Under the pieces are notes generated by a model. That model did no database searches. It saw nothing but the letters and a program-made list of their open reading frames with translations, and had not been told where the DNA came from. From JAOUEA01 sp963790335 (GTDB lineage: Bacteria; Actinomycetota; UBA4738; HRBIN12): 64,000 bases of DNA. Position numbers and translations under genes: made by a program. Positions 52,070 through 60,661 of the stretch are shown piece after piece. The stretch is from the NCBI GenBank assembly GCA_963790335.1, contig CAWBOB010000007.1:62001-126000 (forward strand), in the 5' to 3' direction. Every line of letters starts with the position of its first letter. The stretch's first letter is position 1.

Positions 52070-55000
52070 GCCGACCCGTTCGCCCTGCGGCACCTCGTCG
52101 GCCGCCGGGGGAACGTCGACCACCTGTTCACCGCCCTCGAGCCTGGCGTCGGACTCGATCGGGGTGGTGTGCTCCAGCCGCTGCGCCACCACCTTCGTGG
52201 TGCCGTCACGGTTGAGCGAGATGCCGTACATCATCGCGGCGATCTCCATCGTGCGCTTCTGGTGCGTCACGACCAGGACCTGCGACTCGCGTGCGAAGCC
52301 CTCGGTCAACCGCAGGAACCGGTGCAGGTTCACGTCGTCGAGGGCCGGTTCGACCTCGTCCATCAGGTAGAAGGGCGAGGGCCGGGCCGTGAAGATCGCG
52401 AACAGGAACGCGAGCGCGGTGAGCGAACGCTCGCCACCCGAGAGCAACGAGATGCGCTTGACCCGCTTGCGGCCGGGACTGGCCTCGATCTCGATGCCAC
52501 TGATGAGCGGCTGAGCGGGGTCGGTGAGCACGAGCCGCCCGTCACCACCAGGGAAGAGCTCCTTGACGATGCGCTCGAACTGCAGGGCCACGTCGCGGTA
52601 CGCGGTGGTGAACGTCTCGGTGATCTCGTGGTCGACCCGTGCGATCACATCGAGCAGGTCGCGACGAGCCTTCTTCACGTCGTCGAGCTCGCGCGTCATG
52701 AAGTCGTGACGTTCCTGCACCGCCTCGAACTCGCCGGTCGCGAGCAGGTTCACGCGCCCGAGCAGGGCCAGCCGACGCTGCACCAGGTCGGAACGCTTCT
52801 GCAGGGTCTCGACGGAGTCCTCGTCGGTGAGCTCGGCGACGAGCGCCTGCGGGTCGGCCTGGTGCCCCTCGCGGATCAGCCGTTCGGCTTCGCGGATGCG
52901 CCGCTCGATGTCGCCCCTCGTGCGATCGTCGTCCTCGTAGGCATCGCGCAGGCGTTCGAGCTCGGTCGAGGCCTCGCGCCAGGTGCGGTTGACCTCGGCC
53001 TCCCGCTCGGCCGCCTCACGCTCGGCCGCCGCCGCGACGTCACGGGCGGCCGCAGCCTCGGTCGCCGCCGTCTCGGCGAGCGCGACCTGGCCGGCCGCGA
53101 CCTCGCGAGCGGCTTCGGCGGCCTCGAGCGCGGCGCGCATCGCGACCGGGTCATGGGTCGCGAGCTCGTCACGCTCGCGGCGGAGCTCGAGCAGACGCGC
53201 GTCGTGCGAGGAGCGGTCTCGGCGCAGGGTCTCGACGGCGACGCGAGCCGAGACCGGCTGCTGCGGAAGCGGCGGCAGGTCGGGAACCTCGCCGACGACC
53301 GCGGGCCCGAGGGAGAGGAGCCGCTCACGGGCGACACCCACCGACTCGTCGAGCGCGGCGAGGCGCTGCGCGAGCAGTTCCTCTTCCTTGCGCATCGCCG
53401 ACAGGTCACGATCGAGCCCCGCCAGACGCTCGGCCACGGCCGTGATCTCGATATCGGCGGCCTCGATCTGCTCGCGCAGGAACCCGACCTCGCCCGCGAT
53501 CTCGTCGAGACGCTCACGCTTGGGGCGCAGGGCGTTGATCGTGGCCGTGAGGTCGTGGGCGACCACCTGCAGCTCGGCTCGGATCTCCCGCGAGCGTGCG
53601 TCGGCCTGCGCGGCCGTGTGGATCACCGCGGGCCCGACGAGCACGCCCTCGGGGGTCACGAACGACGACGTGGGGTGAGCGCGCTGCTTCTCGGCCGCCT
53701 CCTCCACGCTCCCGGCGAGGTAGACATCGCGGAGCACCGTGCTCGCGATGCCGCGGGCCGCCGGCTGGGCGTCGACCGCTGCGAGGAGCTTGCGTTCCCC
53801 CGACAATCCGAGCGGCACCGGCCCTCCCGAGGCGATCGCGAGGATCGCACCGTCACCATCGGGCGCGTCGGCAAGCGCCTGCTCGGCGTCGTCGTAGACC
53901 ACCGCGTCGGCGAGTGGACCGATCGCCGCCACCAGCGCCCGCTCGAGTCCGGGCTCGACCTCGAGCAGATCCTTCAGCAGGCCCACGGCGCGCGTGGCGT
54001 GGCCCTCGAGGAAGCGGGAGCCGGCGGTCTCCTCGATGTCTTGCCGCCGGGCCTCGAGCAGGTCACGGCGAGCCTCGTGGCGGCGGCGGACGTCGTCGAG
54101 CTCCTCGATCTTGTCGGCGAGCCTGCGCCGCTCGGTCTCGAGCGCCGACAGCTTCTCGGTCATCGGGGCCGACTGCTCGTCGAACGTCTCGATCTCGGCC
54201 TCGAGGCCGGAGCGCTCCGTCTCGGTCTCGGCGATGCGCTCGCGCACGGCGGCCAGCGAGGTCGCGAGCCGCTCACGCTCACGTTCGCTCGAGGCCACCG
54301 ATCGTTCCAGTGCCTCGATCTCGGCGCGGCGCCCCGCGGCGTCTTCGGCGGCCCGTCGTCGCAGGTCCTCGATCCTGTGTCGTTCCTCCTCCGCCTCGCG
54401 GAAGGCGCGCTCGGCCTCCTCGAGCTCGCGCTCGCGCGCGTCGAGTTCGCCGGCGGCCCGAGCGAGGTCACCGTCGATGCGGGCGATCTCGTCGTCGACG
54501 GCGTCGATGCGCGCGGTGCGCGAAGCCTGCGACGCGAGCTGCTCCCGGGCCGCGCCCTCGTGTTCCACCGATTCACGCAACGCTCGGTCGGCGCGACGAC
54601 GGTCCTCCGCCGTGCGGCGGAAGGAGAGCTCGGCGTCGGCGAGGGCCGTCGACGCCTGCGCTCGGGCGTCGGCGGCCGCGAGCACGTCGCCGTCGAGCGC
54701 GTCGAGCCGCTCGCGCGCGCCCGGCGCGCTCGTCGAGACCTCGCTGCCACCCTTCCGCTCGGCGCTCCCGCTCATGCACCAGGGCGCGCAGGCGCGCCGC
54801 GGCGAGCCTGCGTGACAGGCGACTCGGCCTCGGCCGGTCAGGCGTTCGTGCTTGCCGGCCATCTCGGCCTGCTGCTGCAACGGCTTCAGCTGGCGGCGGA
54901 GCTCCGACACGACGTCGCCGAGCCGCACCAGGTCGTGGTCGAGGTTCCCGAGCTTGCGCTCGGCTCGCTCCTTGCGTCGGCGATGCTTCGCGATGCCGGC

Positions 55001-55492
55001 GGCTTCCTCGATGTAGCGGCGTCGATCCTCGGGCTTGGCGTTGAGCACCTCTTCGAGCTGGCCCTGGCCGACGACCGTGTGCAGCGCGCGGCCGATGCCG
55101 GTCTCCGACAACAGCTCCTGCACGTCGAGCAGTCGCACGACGCGGCCGTTGATGCGGTACTCGGAGTCGCCCGAGCGGAAGATCGTGCGCGCCACCTCGA
55201 TCTCGCTCATCGGCACCGGGATGCGCCCCGCCGAGTTATCGATCACGAGCTTCACCTCGGCCATGCCGAGGGCGGGGCGAGAGGGCGTGCCCGCGAAGAT
55301 GACGTCGGCCATGTTCCCGCCCCGAAGCGACCGCGCACCCTGCTCCCCGAGCACCCAGCTGATCGCGTCGACGAGGTTGGACTTGCCCGACCCGTTCGGC
55401 CCCACGATCACCGAGACGCCAGGCATGAATTCGAGCACCGTCTTGTCCGCGAAGGACTTGAACCCGCGGATCGTGATCGATCTCAGGAACAT
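52067..55492 (-). CDS. smc: Chromosome segregation protein SMC, with two compensating frame breaks
   Basis: About 1140 residues. Condensin-like ATPase: N-terminal head MFLRSITIRGFKSFADKTVL with Walker A VGPNGSGKSNLVDAIS, a long coiled coil, a hinge around residues 490-620 (RFLEGHATRAVGLLKDLLEV; GVLVGPAVIHTAAQ), second coiled coil, and the C-terminal head with the ABC signature SLLSGGERSLTALAFLFAIF and Walker B PFYLMDEVEPALDD. Between about 54830 and 54722 the coiled-coil reading moves to another frame and back. Upstream of ftsY as in many bacteria. Confidence 0.95.
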   Translation of the reverse strand: MFLRSITIRGFKSFADKTVLEFMPGVSVIVGPNGSGKSNLVDAISWVLGEQGARSLRGGNMADVIFAGTPSRPALGMAEVKLVIDNSAGRIPVPMSEIEVARTIFRSGDSEYRINGRVVRLLDVQELLSETGIGRALHTVVGQGQLEEVLNAKPEDRRRYIEEAAGIAKHRRRKERAERKLGNLDHDLVRLGDVVSELRRQLKPLQQQAEMAGKHERLTGRGRVACHAGSPRRACAPWCMSGSAERKGGSEVSTSAPGARERLDALDGDVLAAADARAQASTALADAELSFRRTAEDRRRADRALRESVEHEGAAREQLASQASRTARIDAVDDEIARIDGDLARAAGELDARERELEEAERAFREAEEERHRIEDLRRRAAEDAAGRRAEIEALERSVASSERERERLATSLAAVRERIAETETERSGLEAEIETFDEQSAPMTEKLSALETERRRLADKIEELDDVRRRHEARRDLLEARRQDIEETAGSRFLEGHATRAVGLLKDLLEVEPGLERALVAAIGPLADAVVYDDAEQALADAPDGDGAILAIASGGPVPLGLSGERKLLAAVDAQPAARGIASTVLRDVYLAGSVEEAAEKQRAHPTSSFVTPEGVLVGPAVIHTAAQADARSREIRAELQVVAHDLTATINALRPKRERLDEIAGEVGFLREQIEAADIEITAVAERLAGLDRDLSAMRKEEELLAQRLAALDESVGVARERLLSLGPAVVGEVPDLPPLPQQPVSARVAVETLRRDRSSHDARLLELRRERDELATHDPVAMRAALEAAEAAREVAAGQVALAETAATEAAAARDVAAAAEREAAEREAEVNRTWREASTELERLRDAYEDDDRTRGDIERRIREAERLIREGHQADPQALVAELTDEDSVETLQKRSDLVQRRLALLGRVNLLATGEFEAVQERHDFMTRELDDVKKARRDLLDVIARVDHEITETFTTAYRDVALQFERIVKELFPGGDGRLVLTDPAQPLISGIEIEASPGRKRVKRISLLSGGERSLTALAFLFAIFTARPSPFYLMDEVEPALDDVNLHRFLRLTEGFARESQVLVVTHQKRTMEIAAMMYGISLNRDGTTKVVAQRLEHTTPIESDARLEGGEQVVDVPPAADEVPQGERVG

Positions 55493-55525
55493 GTGATCGG
55501 ATGCTAACAGGCGTGTGATTCCCGT

Positions 55526-55589
55526 CTTGGAAGCGCTACCGCCTCCGGCTGCTTGAGCGCGGCGCTTGGAAGCGCTCCCGCCTTCGGCT
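55526..55589. repeat. Two imperfect 25-base direct repeats between smc and acyP
   Basis: Copies at 55526-55550 and 55565-55589 differ at two of 25 positions (CTTGGAAGCGCT start, CGGCT end). The second copy abuts the acyP stop codon. Possible decayed regulatory or mobile repeat; no function seen. Confidence 0.7.
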
Positions 55590-55858
55590 CAGCGGGTGAC
55601 GCGGAAGCCGGTCTCACCGGTGGGTGCGGCGTCTTCGACCTCGACATGCTCGACCACCGCGTGCGGTGGACCGCCGGAGCACCACGACACCATCGCGGCC
55701 ACCGCCTCGGGAGCGCCTTCGAACTCGGCTTCCACGTGACCGTCGAGGGTGTTGCGGACCCACCCGGCGAGGCCGAGCGCGCGTGCCCGCTCGGCGCACG
55801 TCGCCCGGTAGAAGACGCCCTGCACCCTGCCGCGCACGACCACGCGCACCCTCCGCAT
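55589..55858 (-). CDS. acyP: Acylphosphatase
   Basis: 89 residues from ATG 55858 (or 92 from 55867). Motifs: VVVRGRVQGVFYRATCAERA with the active-site Arg and GLAGWVRNTLDGHVEAEFEG with the catalytic Asn. Small enzyme hydrolysing acyl phosphates; commonly near smc/mutM/rnc in this group. A CACCAT hexamer lies seven bases before ATG 55858. Confidence 0.93.
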   Translation of the reverse strand: MRRVRVVVRGRVQGVFYRATCAERARALGLAGWVRNTLDGHVEAEFEGAPEAVAAMVSWCSGGPPHAVVEHVEVEDAAPTGETGFRVTR

Positions 55859-55901
55859 CGATCCCATGGTGTCAGCTCCCGATCTCACCATGCCGCTTCG
55901 G

Positions 55902-55907
55902 TACCCT
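55902..55907 (+). promoter_or_regulatory. -10 box of pncA
   Basis: TACCCT, eight bases before ATG 55916, no Shine-Dalgarno sequence. Confidence 0.45.
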
Positions 55908-55915
55908 GTGCGGCG

Positions 55916-56502
55916 ATGGTCACCTACGACGCCCGCACGGCCCTGCTGGTGGTCGACGTGCAGAACGACTTCGCCGACCCGGGGGAAGCCTCTACGTCGA
56001 GGGCGGCGAGCACATCGTGCCGGCGGTCAACGCCGAGGTCGAGAAGGCCCGCAGCCATGGTGCACTCGTCATCTACACGCAGGATTGGCACCCCGAGCAC
56101 ACACCACACTTCCAGCGCGACGGGGGCATCTGGCCGGTGCACTGCGTGCAGGACACCGTCGGCGCTGCGTTCCATCCCGACCTGCTGGTGACCGACCACG
56201 AGGTGATCCGCAAGGGCCACGACGGGCGCGACGGCTACTCGGGCTTCAGCGTGCGCGATCCGATCTCGGGTGAGCGAGGTGACACGCTCTTGCAGGCCCT
56301 GCTCGAGACGCACAGCGTCGAACGGCTCGTGATCTGTGGGCTGGCGACCGACTACTGCGTGGTCGAGACGGTGCTCGACGCCCGCATGCTGGGCTACCCG
56401 GTCGAGGTGCTGGGCGACGCGGTCCGTGCGGTCGAGCTGCAACCGGGCGACGGTGCCGCGGCCCTGTCGCGCATGCGCGACGCCGGCGCCGACGTCGTCT
56501 GA
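55916..56502 (+). CDS. pncA: Nicotinamidase (isochorismatase fold), with one apparent frame break
   Basis: About 195 residues when repaired; deamidates nicotinamide in NAD salvage. Catalytic Asp in ALLVVDVQNDFADP; a run of five G (55981-55985) where a sixth is needed to continue GGSLYVEGGEHIVPAVNAEV; zinc ligands in QDWHPEHTPHF; catalytic Lys in IRKGHDGRDG; and nucleophile Cys in GLATDYCVVETVLDA. The homopolymer indicates a sequencing deletion. Also resembles pyrazinamidase of mycobacteria. Confidence 0.93.
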
Positions 56503-56518
56503 GCGCCGCCGGCGCCCC

Positions 56519-57361
56519 TCAGCTCTGGCACTGCGGGCAATAGAAGGAGGTGCGCTGGGAGATCTTCACGCTCTCGATCGGGGTTCGGCACCGCCGGCAC
56601 GGGAGCCCGACCCGTCCGTAGACCTTGAGCTCCGGGCCGTACTCGCCGGGCGCGCCGAACAGGTCGACGTAGGCCTCGTCGTCGAGCGTCGTGCCCCGGA
56701 GCTTGATCGCCTCCTGCAGCACCTCCTGCATCGCGCGATACAGCCGGCGGACCTCCTGTGAGGACAATGCGTCGCTCATGCGATCGAAGCGGATGCCCGC
56801 GTGGAACAGGACCTCGTCGGAGTAGATGTTGCCGAGGCCGGCGATGAACTTCTGGTCCATCAGCAGCGTCTTCATCTTGGCCGCACGATCGGCCAGCAGG
56901 AACTGGAAGGTCGGCCACGTGAACACCTGGTCGAGCGGGTCGATCGCGAGGTGCTGCAGCTCCTTGATCTTGCCGAGCTCGTCGGCGGTCGCGACGAACA
57001 TCTCGCCGAACGTGCGTGGATCGACGAAGCGCAGGTCACCTCGCTGCTGGAACGTCAGCACCACGTGGGTGTGCGGCGGCATCGCCACCCGGCCCGTGCC
57101 GCGGTGGAACTGACCGCTCATGCCGAAATGGGTGACGAGCACCTCCCCGGAGTCGAGCGTCAGCAACAGGTACTTGCCTCGTCGCTCGACCTTCGTGATC
57201 TTGCGTCCGACGACCCTCGACGTGAACTCCTTGCGGGTCTTGTGACGGCGGATCACCCGCATGGCGTTCTTGGAGGACTTGACCTCGGCCGCCTTGATGC
57301 GCAGACCGACGACGTCCTTCTCGAGATCTCGTCGCATCACTTCGACTTCAGGCAGCTCCAC
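56519..57361 (-). CDS. mutM: Fpg/Nei-family DNA glycosylase (formamidopyrimidine-DNA glycosylase)
   Basis: 280 residues. Repairs oxidised purines. Helix-two-turn-helix MDQKFIAGLGNIYSDEVLF, conserved Lys in VERRGKYLLLTLDSGEV, and a C-terminal zinc finger LPCRRCRTPI with YCPQCQS. The start is unusual: GTG-Glu-Leu-Pro-Glu-Val (MELPEVE) in place of MPELPEVE, so the catalytic N-terminal Pro is not encoded at the expected place. Either an indel at the start or a true variant. A GGGGGAG ribosome-binding site precedes the GTG by five bases. Confidence 0.9.
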   Translation of the reverse strand: MELPEVEVMRRDLEKDVVGLRIKAAEVKSSKNAMRVIRRHKTRKEFTSRVVGRKITKVERRGKYLLLTLDSGEVLVTHFGMSGQFHRGTGRVAMPPHTHVVLTFQQRGDLRFVDPRTFGEMFVATADELGKIKELQHLAIDPLDQVFTWPTFQFLLADRAAKMKTLLMDQKFIAGLGNIYSDEVLFHAGIRFDRMSDALSSQEVRRLYRAMQEVLQEAIKLRGTTLDDEAYVDLFGAPGEYGPELKVYGRVGLPCRRCRTPIESVKISQRTSFYCPQCQS

Positions 57362-57373
57362 GTGGTCTCCCCC

Positions 57374-58186
57374 TCACGAGCCTCGCGCCTCCGGTGCGAG
57401 ACGCTCGGACAGACGAGTGAACGCCTGATGCGCGGCCCGCTGCTCGGCCTCCTTCTTGGACCGGCCCACGCCGGACCCCATCGACTCGCCGCCGAGATGC
57501 ACGGTGGCCGTGAACTCCTTCTCGTGGTCCGGGCCCCGCTCTTCGAGCCGGTACTCGGGCATCGAGCGCAACGTCTGCGAGGCGAGCTCCTGCAGGATCG
57601 TCTTGTAGTCGCGATCGCCCTCCCCCCGCACGTAGGCCTGCATGCGCGGGCGGAAGAGCCGCTCGATGAGCTCGGTCGCCACGCCGAGACCGCGATCGAG
57701 GTACACGGCGCCGAACACCGCCTCGAGCGCGTCGGCGAGGATCGAGGACTTGTCGCGGCCCCCGCTCTGCTCCTCGCCCTTGCCGAGCCGCACGAGGTCG
57801 CCGAGACCCAGCGAGCGCGCGACCTCGGCCAGGGCCGACATGTTCACGATCGCCGCTCGCAGCTTGGCGAGCGCGCCCTCGGGAAGATCGGGGTGCTCCG
57901 AATAGGCCATGTCGGTGACGACCAGCCCCAGCACGGAGTCACCGAGGAACTCGAGCCGCTCGTTCGTCACCCGCAGACCCTGCTCGAACGCGTACGAACG
58001 GTGGGTGAGCGCCGCCTCGCGCAGCGCCACATCGGTGAGGGTCACACCGAGGGCACCGTCGAGCGCCTCCGGGGGTACGAGCGAACCGCTCGGGGAGTCA
58101 CCGGGGCCGCCGGGGTCGGACCCGCCCCCCGATGCGGGACGAGCGGGGTCGGACCCGGCGCGCATGCCGGCCTGGGCTTCGGTCAC
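57374..58186 (-). CDS. rnc: Ribonuclease III
   Basis: 270 residues. Catalytic domain signature TNERLEFLGDSVLGLVVTDM near residue 75, ALTHRSYAFEQG, ILADALEAVFGAVYLDRG with the second acidic site, then a double-stranded RNA-binding domain (DYKTILQELASQTLRSMPEY; GVGRSKKEAEQRAAHQAFTR). An N-terminal Gly/Pro/Ser-rich stretch of about 38 residues is unusual but low-complexity. Processes rRNA precursors. Follows rpmF. Confidence 0.95.
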   Translation of the reverse strand: MTEAQAGMRAGSDPARPASGGGSDPGGPGDSPSGSLVPPEALDGALGVTLTDVALREAALTHRSYAFEQGLRVTNERLEFLGDSVLGLVVTDMAYSEHPDLPEGALAKLRAAIVNMSALAEVARSLGLGDLVRLGKGEEQSGGRDKSSILADALEAVFGAVYLDRGLGVATELIERLFRPRMQAYVRGEGDRDYKTILQELASQTLRSMPEYRLEERGPDHEKEFTATVHLGGESMGSGVGRSKKEAEQRAAHQAFTRLSERLAPEARGS

Positions 58187-58192
58187 GACGGA

Positions 58193-58369
58193 CTACTCGA
58201 CCTCGACCGCTTGGCGGCCGGCGTAGTACCCGCAGTTGCCGCACACGCGATGGGAAAGCTTCGGCTGCTTGCACTGCGGACACTCGGCGTAGGCGGGAGC
58301 CTTCGCCTTCCAATTCGCTGCGCGCTTGTCTCCGCGCGACTTGCTCTGCTTCTTCTTCGGAACCGCCAT
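58193..58369 (-). CDS. rpmF: 50S ribosomal protein L32
   Basis: 58 residues: MAVPKKKQSKSRGDKRAANW start and two CxxC pairs (CPQC, CGNC) forming a zinc ribbon, the zinc-bound form. Lies between DUF177 and rnc as in most bacteria. Confidence 0.97.
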   Translation of the reverse strand: MAVPKKKQSKSRGDKRAANWKAKAPAYAECPQCKQPKLSHRVCGNCGYYAGRQAVEVE

Positions 58370-58416
58370 CGATGTTCGCTCCTTCGGTCGGTCGTGATGT
58401 TTCGTCGTGGGGTGTG

Positions 58417-58932
58417 TCAGTGGTCCTCGAGCGTGGGCACGAGCTGCTCGAGCGCCGCCCACCGCGGGTCGACCTCGGCGTGGCCGGGACACTCGCCGAG
58501 GTTGCGATCGCCCCCGCAGACCGGGCAGAGGCCCTGGCAGTCGGGCCGGCACAGCGGGGAGAAGGGCAACTCGACACCGAGCGCGTCGCGCACCATCTGG
58601 TCGAGCGCGAGCTCCGCGTGCTCGCGATCGAGCGGATAGTCGTCGGTGTCGTCGTCGGGCTCCGGCACGAACATCTCGTGCACCTCGACGGTGAAGGGGC
58701 GCTCGAACTCCACGAGGCACCGCGCGCAGCGAAGGCCGAGCAGCCCGCGCAGGGTGCCCGAGACCAGCATGCCCTCGACCAGCGCTTCCAGCAGCAGGTC
58801 GGCCGATACGGCCACATCGTCGCGCACCTTCGCGAGCTCGGTGCCGAGCTCCTCGATCGGCCACTCGGCGCGGACCGGCCTCGACGCGCCCGGATGGCCT
58901 ATGAGGTCGCGCACGTCCAGCGGCGCGATCAT
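58417..58932 (-). CDS. DUF177 (YceD) protein
   Basis: 171 residues. Conserved CARCLVEFERPFTVEVHEMF and a cysteine-rich LCRPDCQGLCPVCGGDRN near the C-terminus, which may bind metal. Family linked by gene order to L32 and to 23S rRNA accumulation; function not settled. Its start overlaps the SepIVA-like gene stop by four bases. Confidence 0.93.
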   Translation of the reverse strand: MIAPLDVRDLIGHPGASRPVRAEWPIEELGTELAKVRDDVAVSADLLLEALVEGMLVSGTLRGLLGLRCARCLVEFERPFTVEVHEMFVPEPDDDTDDYPLDREHAELALDQMVRDALGVELPFSPLCRPDCQGLCPVCGGDRNLGECPGHAEVDPRWAALEQLVPTLEDH

Positions 58933-59522
58933 CGCTGCTCCTCGTCGTACAGGGGCGTCTCGCCCCGGGCCGGCCGCTCGTCGTGCTCACCGGAGCCTTG
59001 GTCGGGCTCCCCGAACTCCTGGGCCGCGGCGGTACCGGGCGTGCGAAGCTTCTCGCGACCGACCTCCACCTGGTCGAGGGTCTTGGCGAGCGCGCGCACC
59101 GACGCCTGGGAATCCTCGAGGGTGCGGCGGAGCGCGACCTCGAACTGTGCGAGCTTGCCGTCGACGTACTCCTCGGCCTCGCGGCGCATCGACCGCGCCT
59201 GCTCGGCCGCCTCGTCGAGCAAGCGTTCGGCCTCCTCGCCGGCTCGAACCACGACCTCCTGCTGGCGGGCCATCGTCAGCTGCTCGGCTCGAGCCTGCTC
59301 CACGATGCCCTCGGCCTCCGTGCGAGCCTTGGAGAGCAGATCGTCGCGATCCTTCACGATCCATCGGGCCTGCTCGATCTCGGCGGGAAGCGACTCCTGC
59401 ATCTCGACGATCAGGTCGAGCACCTCGTCACGATTGACGAGCACCGACGACGACAGCGGCATCGCCTTGGCCTCACGCACCATCTCGTCGAGCTGGGTGA
59501 GGCGCGTCGTGATGTCCATCAT
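58929..59522 (-). CDS. SepIVA/DivIVA-like coiled-coil protein
   Basis: 197 residues. N-terminal MMDITTRLTQLDEMVREAKA and VLVNRDEVLDLIVEMQESLP, then a long charged coiled coil (AEGIVEQARAEQLTMARQQE; AEEYVDGKLAQFEVAL). In mycobacteria the equivalent gene beside DUF177/rnc is sepIVA, a DivIVA-like division protein, and position plus architecture support the same assignment. ATG 59522 overlaps the coaD stop (ATGA). Confidence 0.85.
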   Translation of the reverse strand: MMDITTRLTQLDEMVREAKAMPLSSSVLVNRDEVLDLIVEMQESLPAEIEQARWIVKDRDDLLSKARTEAEGIVEQARAEQLTMARQQEVVVRAGEEAERLLDEAAEQARSMRREAEEYVDGKLAQFEVALRRTLEDSQASVRALAKTLDQVEVGREKLRTPGTAAAQEFGEPDQGSGEHDERPARGETPLYDEEQR

Positions 59523-60010
59523 CGCCCCCCCGGCGTCGCCACGCGCGCCAGCAGCTGCGTGCGCACCTCGTCGGGCACGAGCCCATCCACGTCGCCGCCG
59601 AAGCGAGCGACTTCCTTGACGAGCGAGCTCGACAGGAAGGACCAGGAAGGATCCGTGGGCATGAACAGGGTCTCGATGTCGCCGAGGCGGTGGTTCATCT
59701 GCGCCATCTGGATCTCGAATTCGTAGTCGGAAACCGCCCGCAGCCCCTTCACGATCACCGCGTCGCCACGGCCGCGCGCGAACTCGACGAGCAACCCCGC
59801 GAACGCCGCCACCTCGACGTGCGGCATACCGGCGCAGGCCTTCTCGAGCATGGCCACGCGCTCGTCGATGGAGAACACCGGTTGCTTCGCCGGGTTCTCG
59901 AGCACCGCCACCACCACGGTTTCGAACGTCTGGCTGGCGCGCTCGATGATGTCGAGATGGCCGTTGGTGACGGGGTCGAACGTCCCCGGACACAGGGCGG
60001 TCAGACCCAT
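59519..60010 (-). CDS. coaD: Pantetheine-phosphate adenylyltransferase
   Basis: 163 residues. Penultimate step of CoA synthesis. Nucleotidyltransferase motif LCPGTFDPVTNGHLDIIERA at the N-terminus, VKGLRAVSDYEFEIQMAQMN and the C-terminal WSFLSSSLVKEVARFGGD. Overlaps rsmD by 10 bases, in the usual rsmD-coaD pair. Confidence 0.97.
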   Translation of the reverse strand: MGLTALCPGTFDPVTNGHLDIIERASQTFETVVVAVLENPAKQPVFSIDERVAMLEKACAGMPHVEVAAFAGLLVEFARGRGDAVIVKGLRAVSDYEFEIQMAQMNHRLGDIETLFMPTDPSWSFLSSSLVKEVARFGGDVDGLVPDEVRTQLLARVATPGGR

Positions 60011-60591
60011 GGAACCTCCATGCTTCGAGGCCTGCTTGTCGGCCGGAACAGGATCACGAGGCTGTCGCCGTAGCGGAGCCGCCTCGCGACGGTCCAGTGT
60101 AGCGGAATGACAACGTTGGAACTCTTCTGACTCCGGGTCAGCACGACGGTCGAGTCCCCGCCGCGGAGCCAGCCCCCGGCGAGCGCACCGAGCACGGGGT
60201 CGAGCTCGTCGGCGGCCAGGTCGTAGGGGGGATCGCAGATCACCAGGTCGTAGGGGGCGCCGGGTCGCTCCTCGCGCGCCAGGAACCGAGCGATGTCCTG
60301 CACCTGGACCTGCCCACGTGCCTCGAGCTTCGTGATGGCGAGGTTGCGCTCGATCGTGCGCCCGGCGGCGCGTGCGTGATCCACGAACGTGGCCGCCGCC
60401 GCGCCGCGCGAGAGCGCCTCGATGCCCGCTGCGCCGGTGCCGGCATACAGATCCAGCACGATCGCGTCGTCGAGCACGCCGGGGCCGAGGCTCGAGAAGA
60501 GCCCCTCCCGGGCGCGGTCGGAGATCGGTCGCACGCCGGCGGGCACCGGTGCCAGACGCACCCCCTTCGCGGAGCCTGCGACGATGCGCAT
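60001..60591 (-). CDS. rsmD: 16S rRNA (guanine-966-N2)-methyltransferase
   Basis: 196 residues. Begins MRIVAGSAKGVRLAPVP and has the SAM-binding VLDLYAGTGAAGIEALSRGA and catalytic DPPYDL. Methylates G966 of 16S rRNA. Directly upstream of and overlapping coaD. Confidence 0.95.
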   Translation of the reverse strand: MRIVAGSAKGVRLAPVPAGVRPISDRAREGLFSSLGPGVLDDAIVLDLYAGTGAAGIEALSRGAAAATFVDHARAAGRTIERNLAITKLEARGQVQVQDIARFLAREERPGAPYDLVICDPPYDLAADELDPVLGALAGGWLRGGDSTVVLTRSQKSSNVVIPLHWTVARRLRYGDSLVILFRPTSRPRSMEVPWV

Positions 60592-60661
60592 GCCCAGAGG
60601 GTAGCCATGCCGTCGACCCTCGCCGGCGGGCTTCCTGCCCGCTCCTGTTCACCCCCGGCCG

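Noticed and set aside
51533..55507. A 1324-codon open frame on the plus strand across smc
   Set aside because: It is the antisense shadow of smc, a product of high GC; the minus-strand protein has all SMC motifs.
56503..56515. GCGCC/GGCGC hairpin between pncA and mutM as a bidirectional terminator
   Set aside because: Only five base pairs, a three-base loop and no T tracts; too weak at this GC content.
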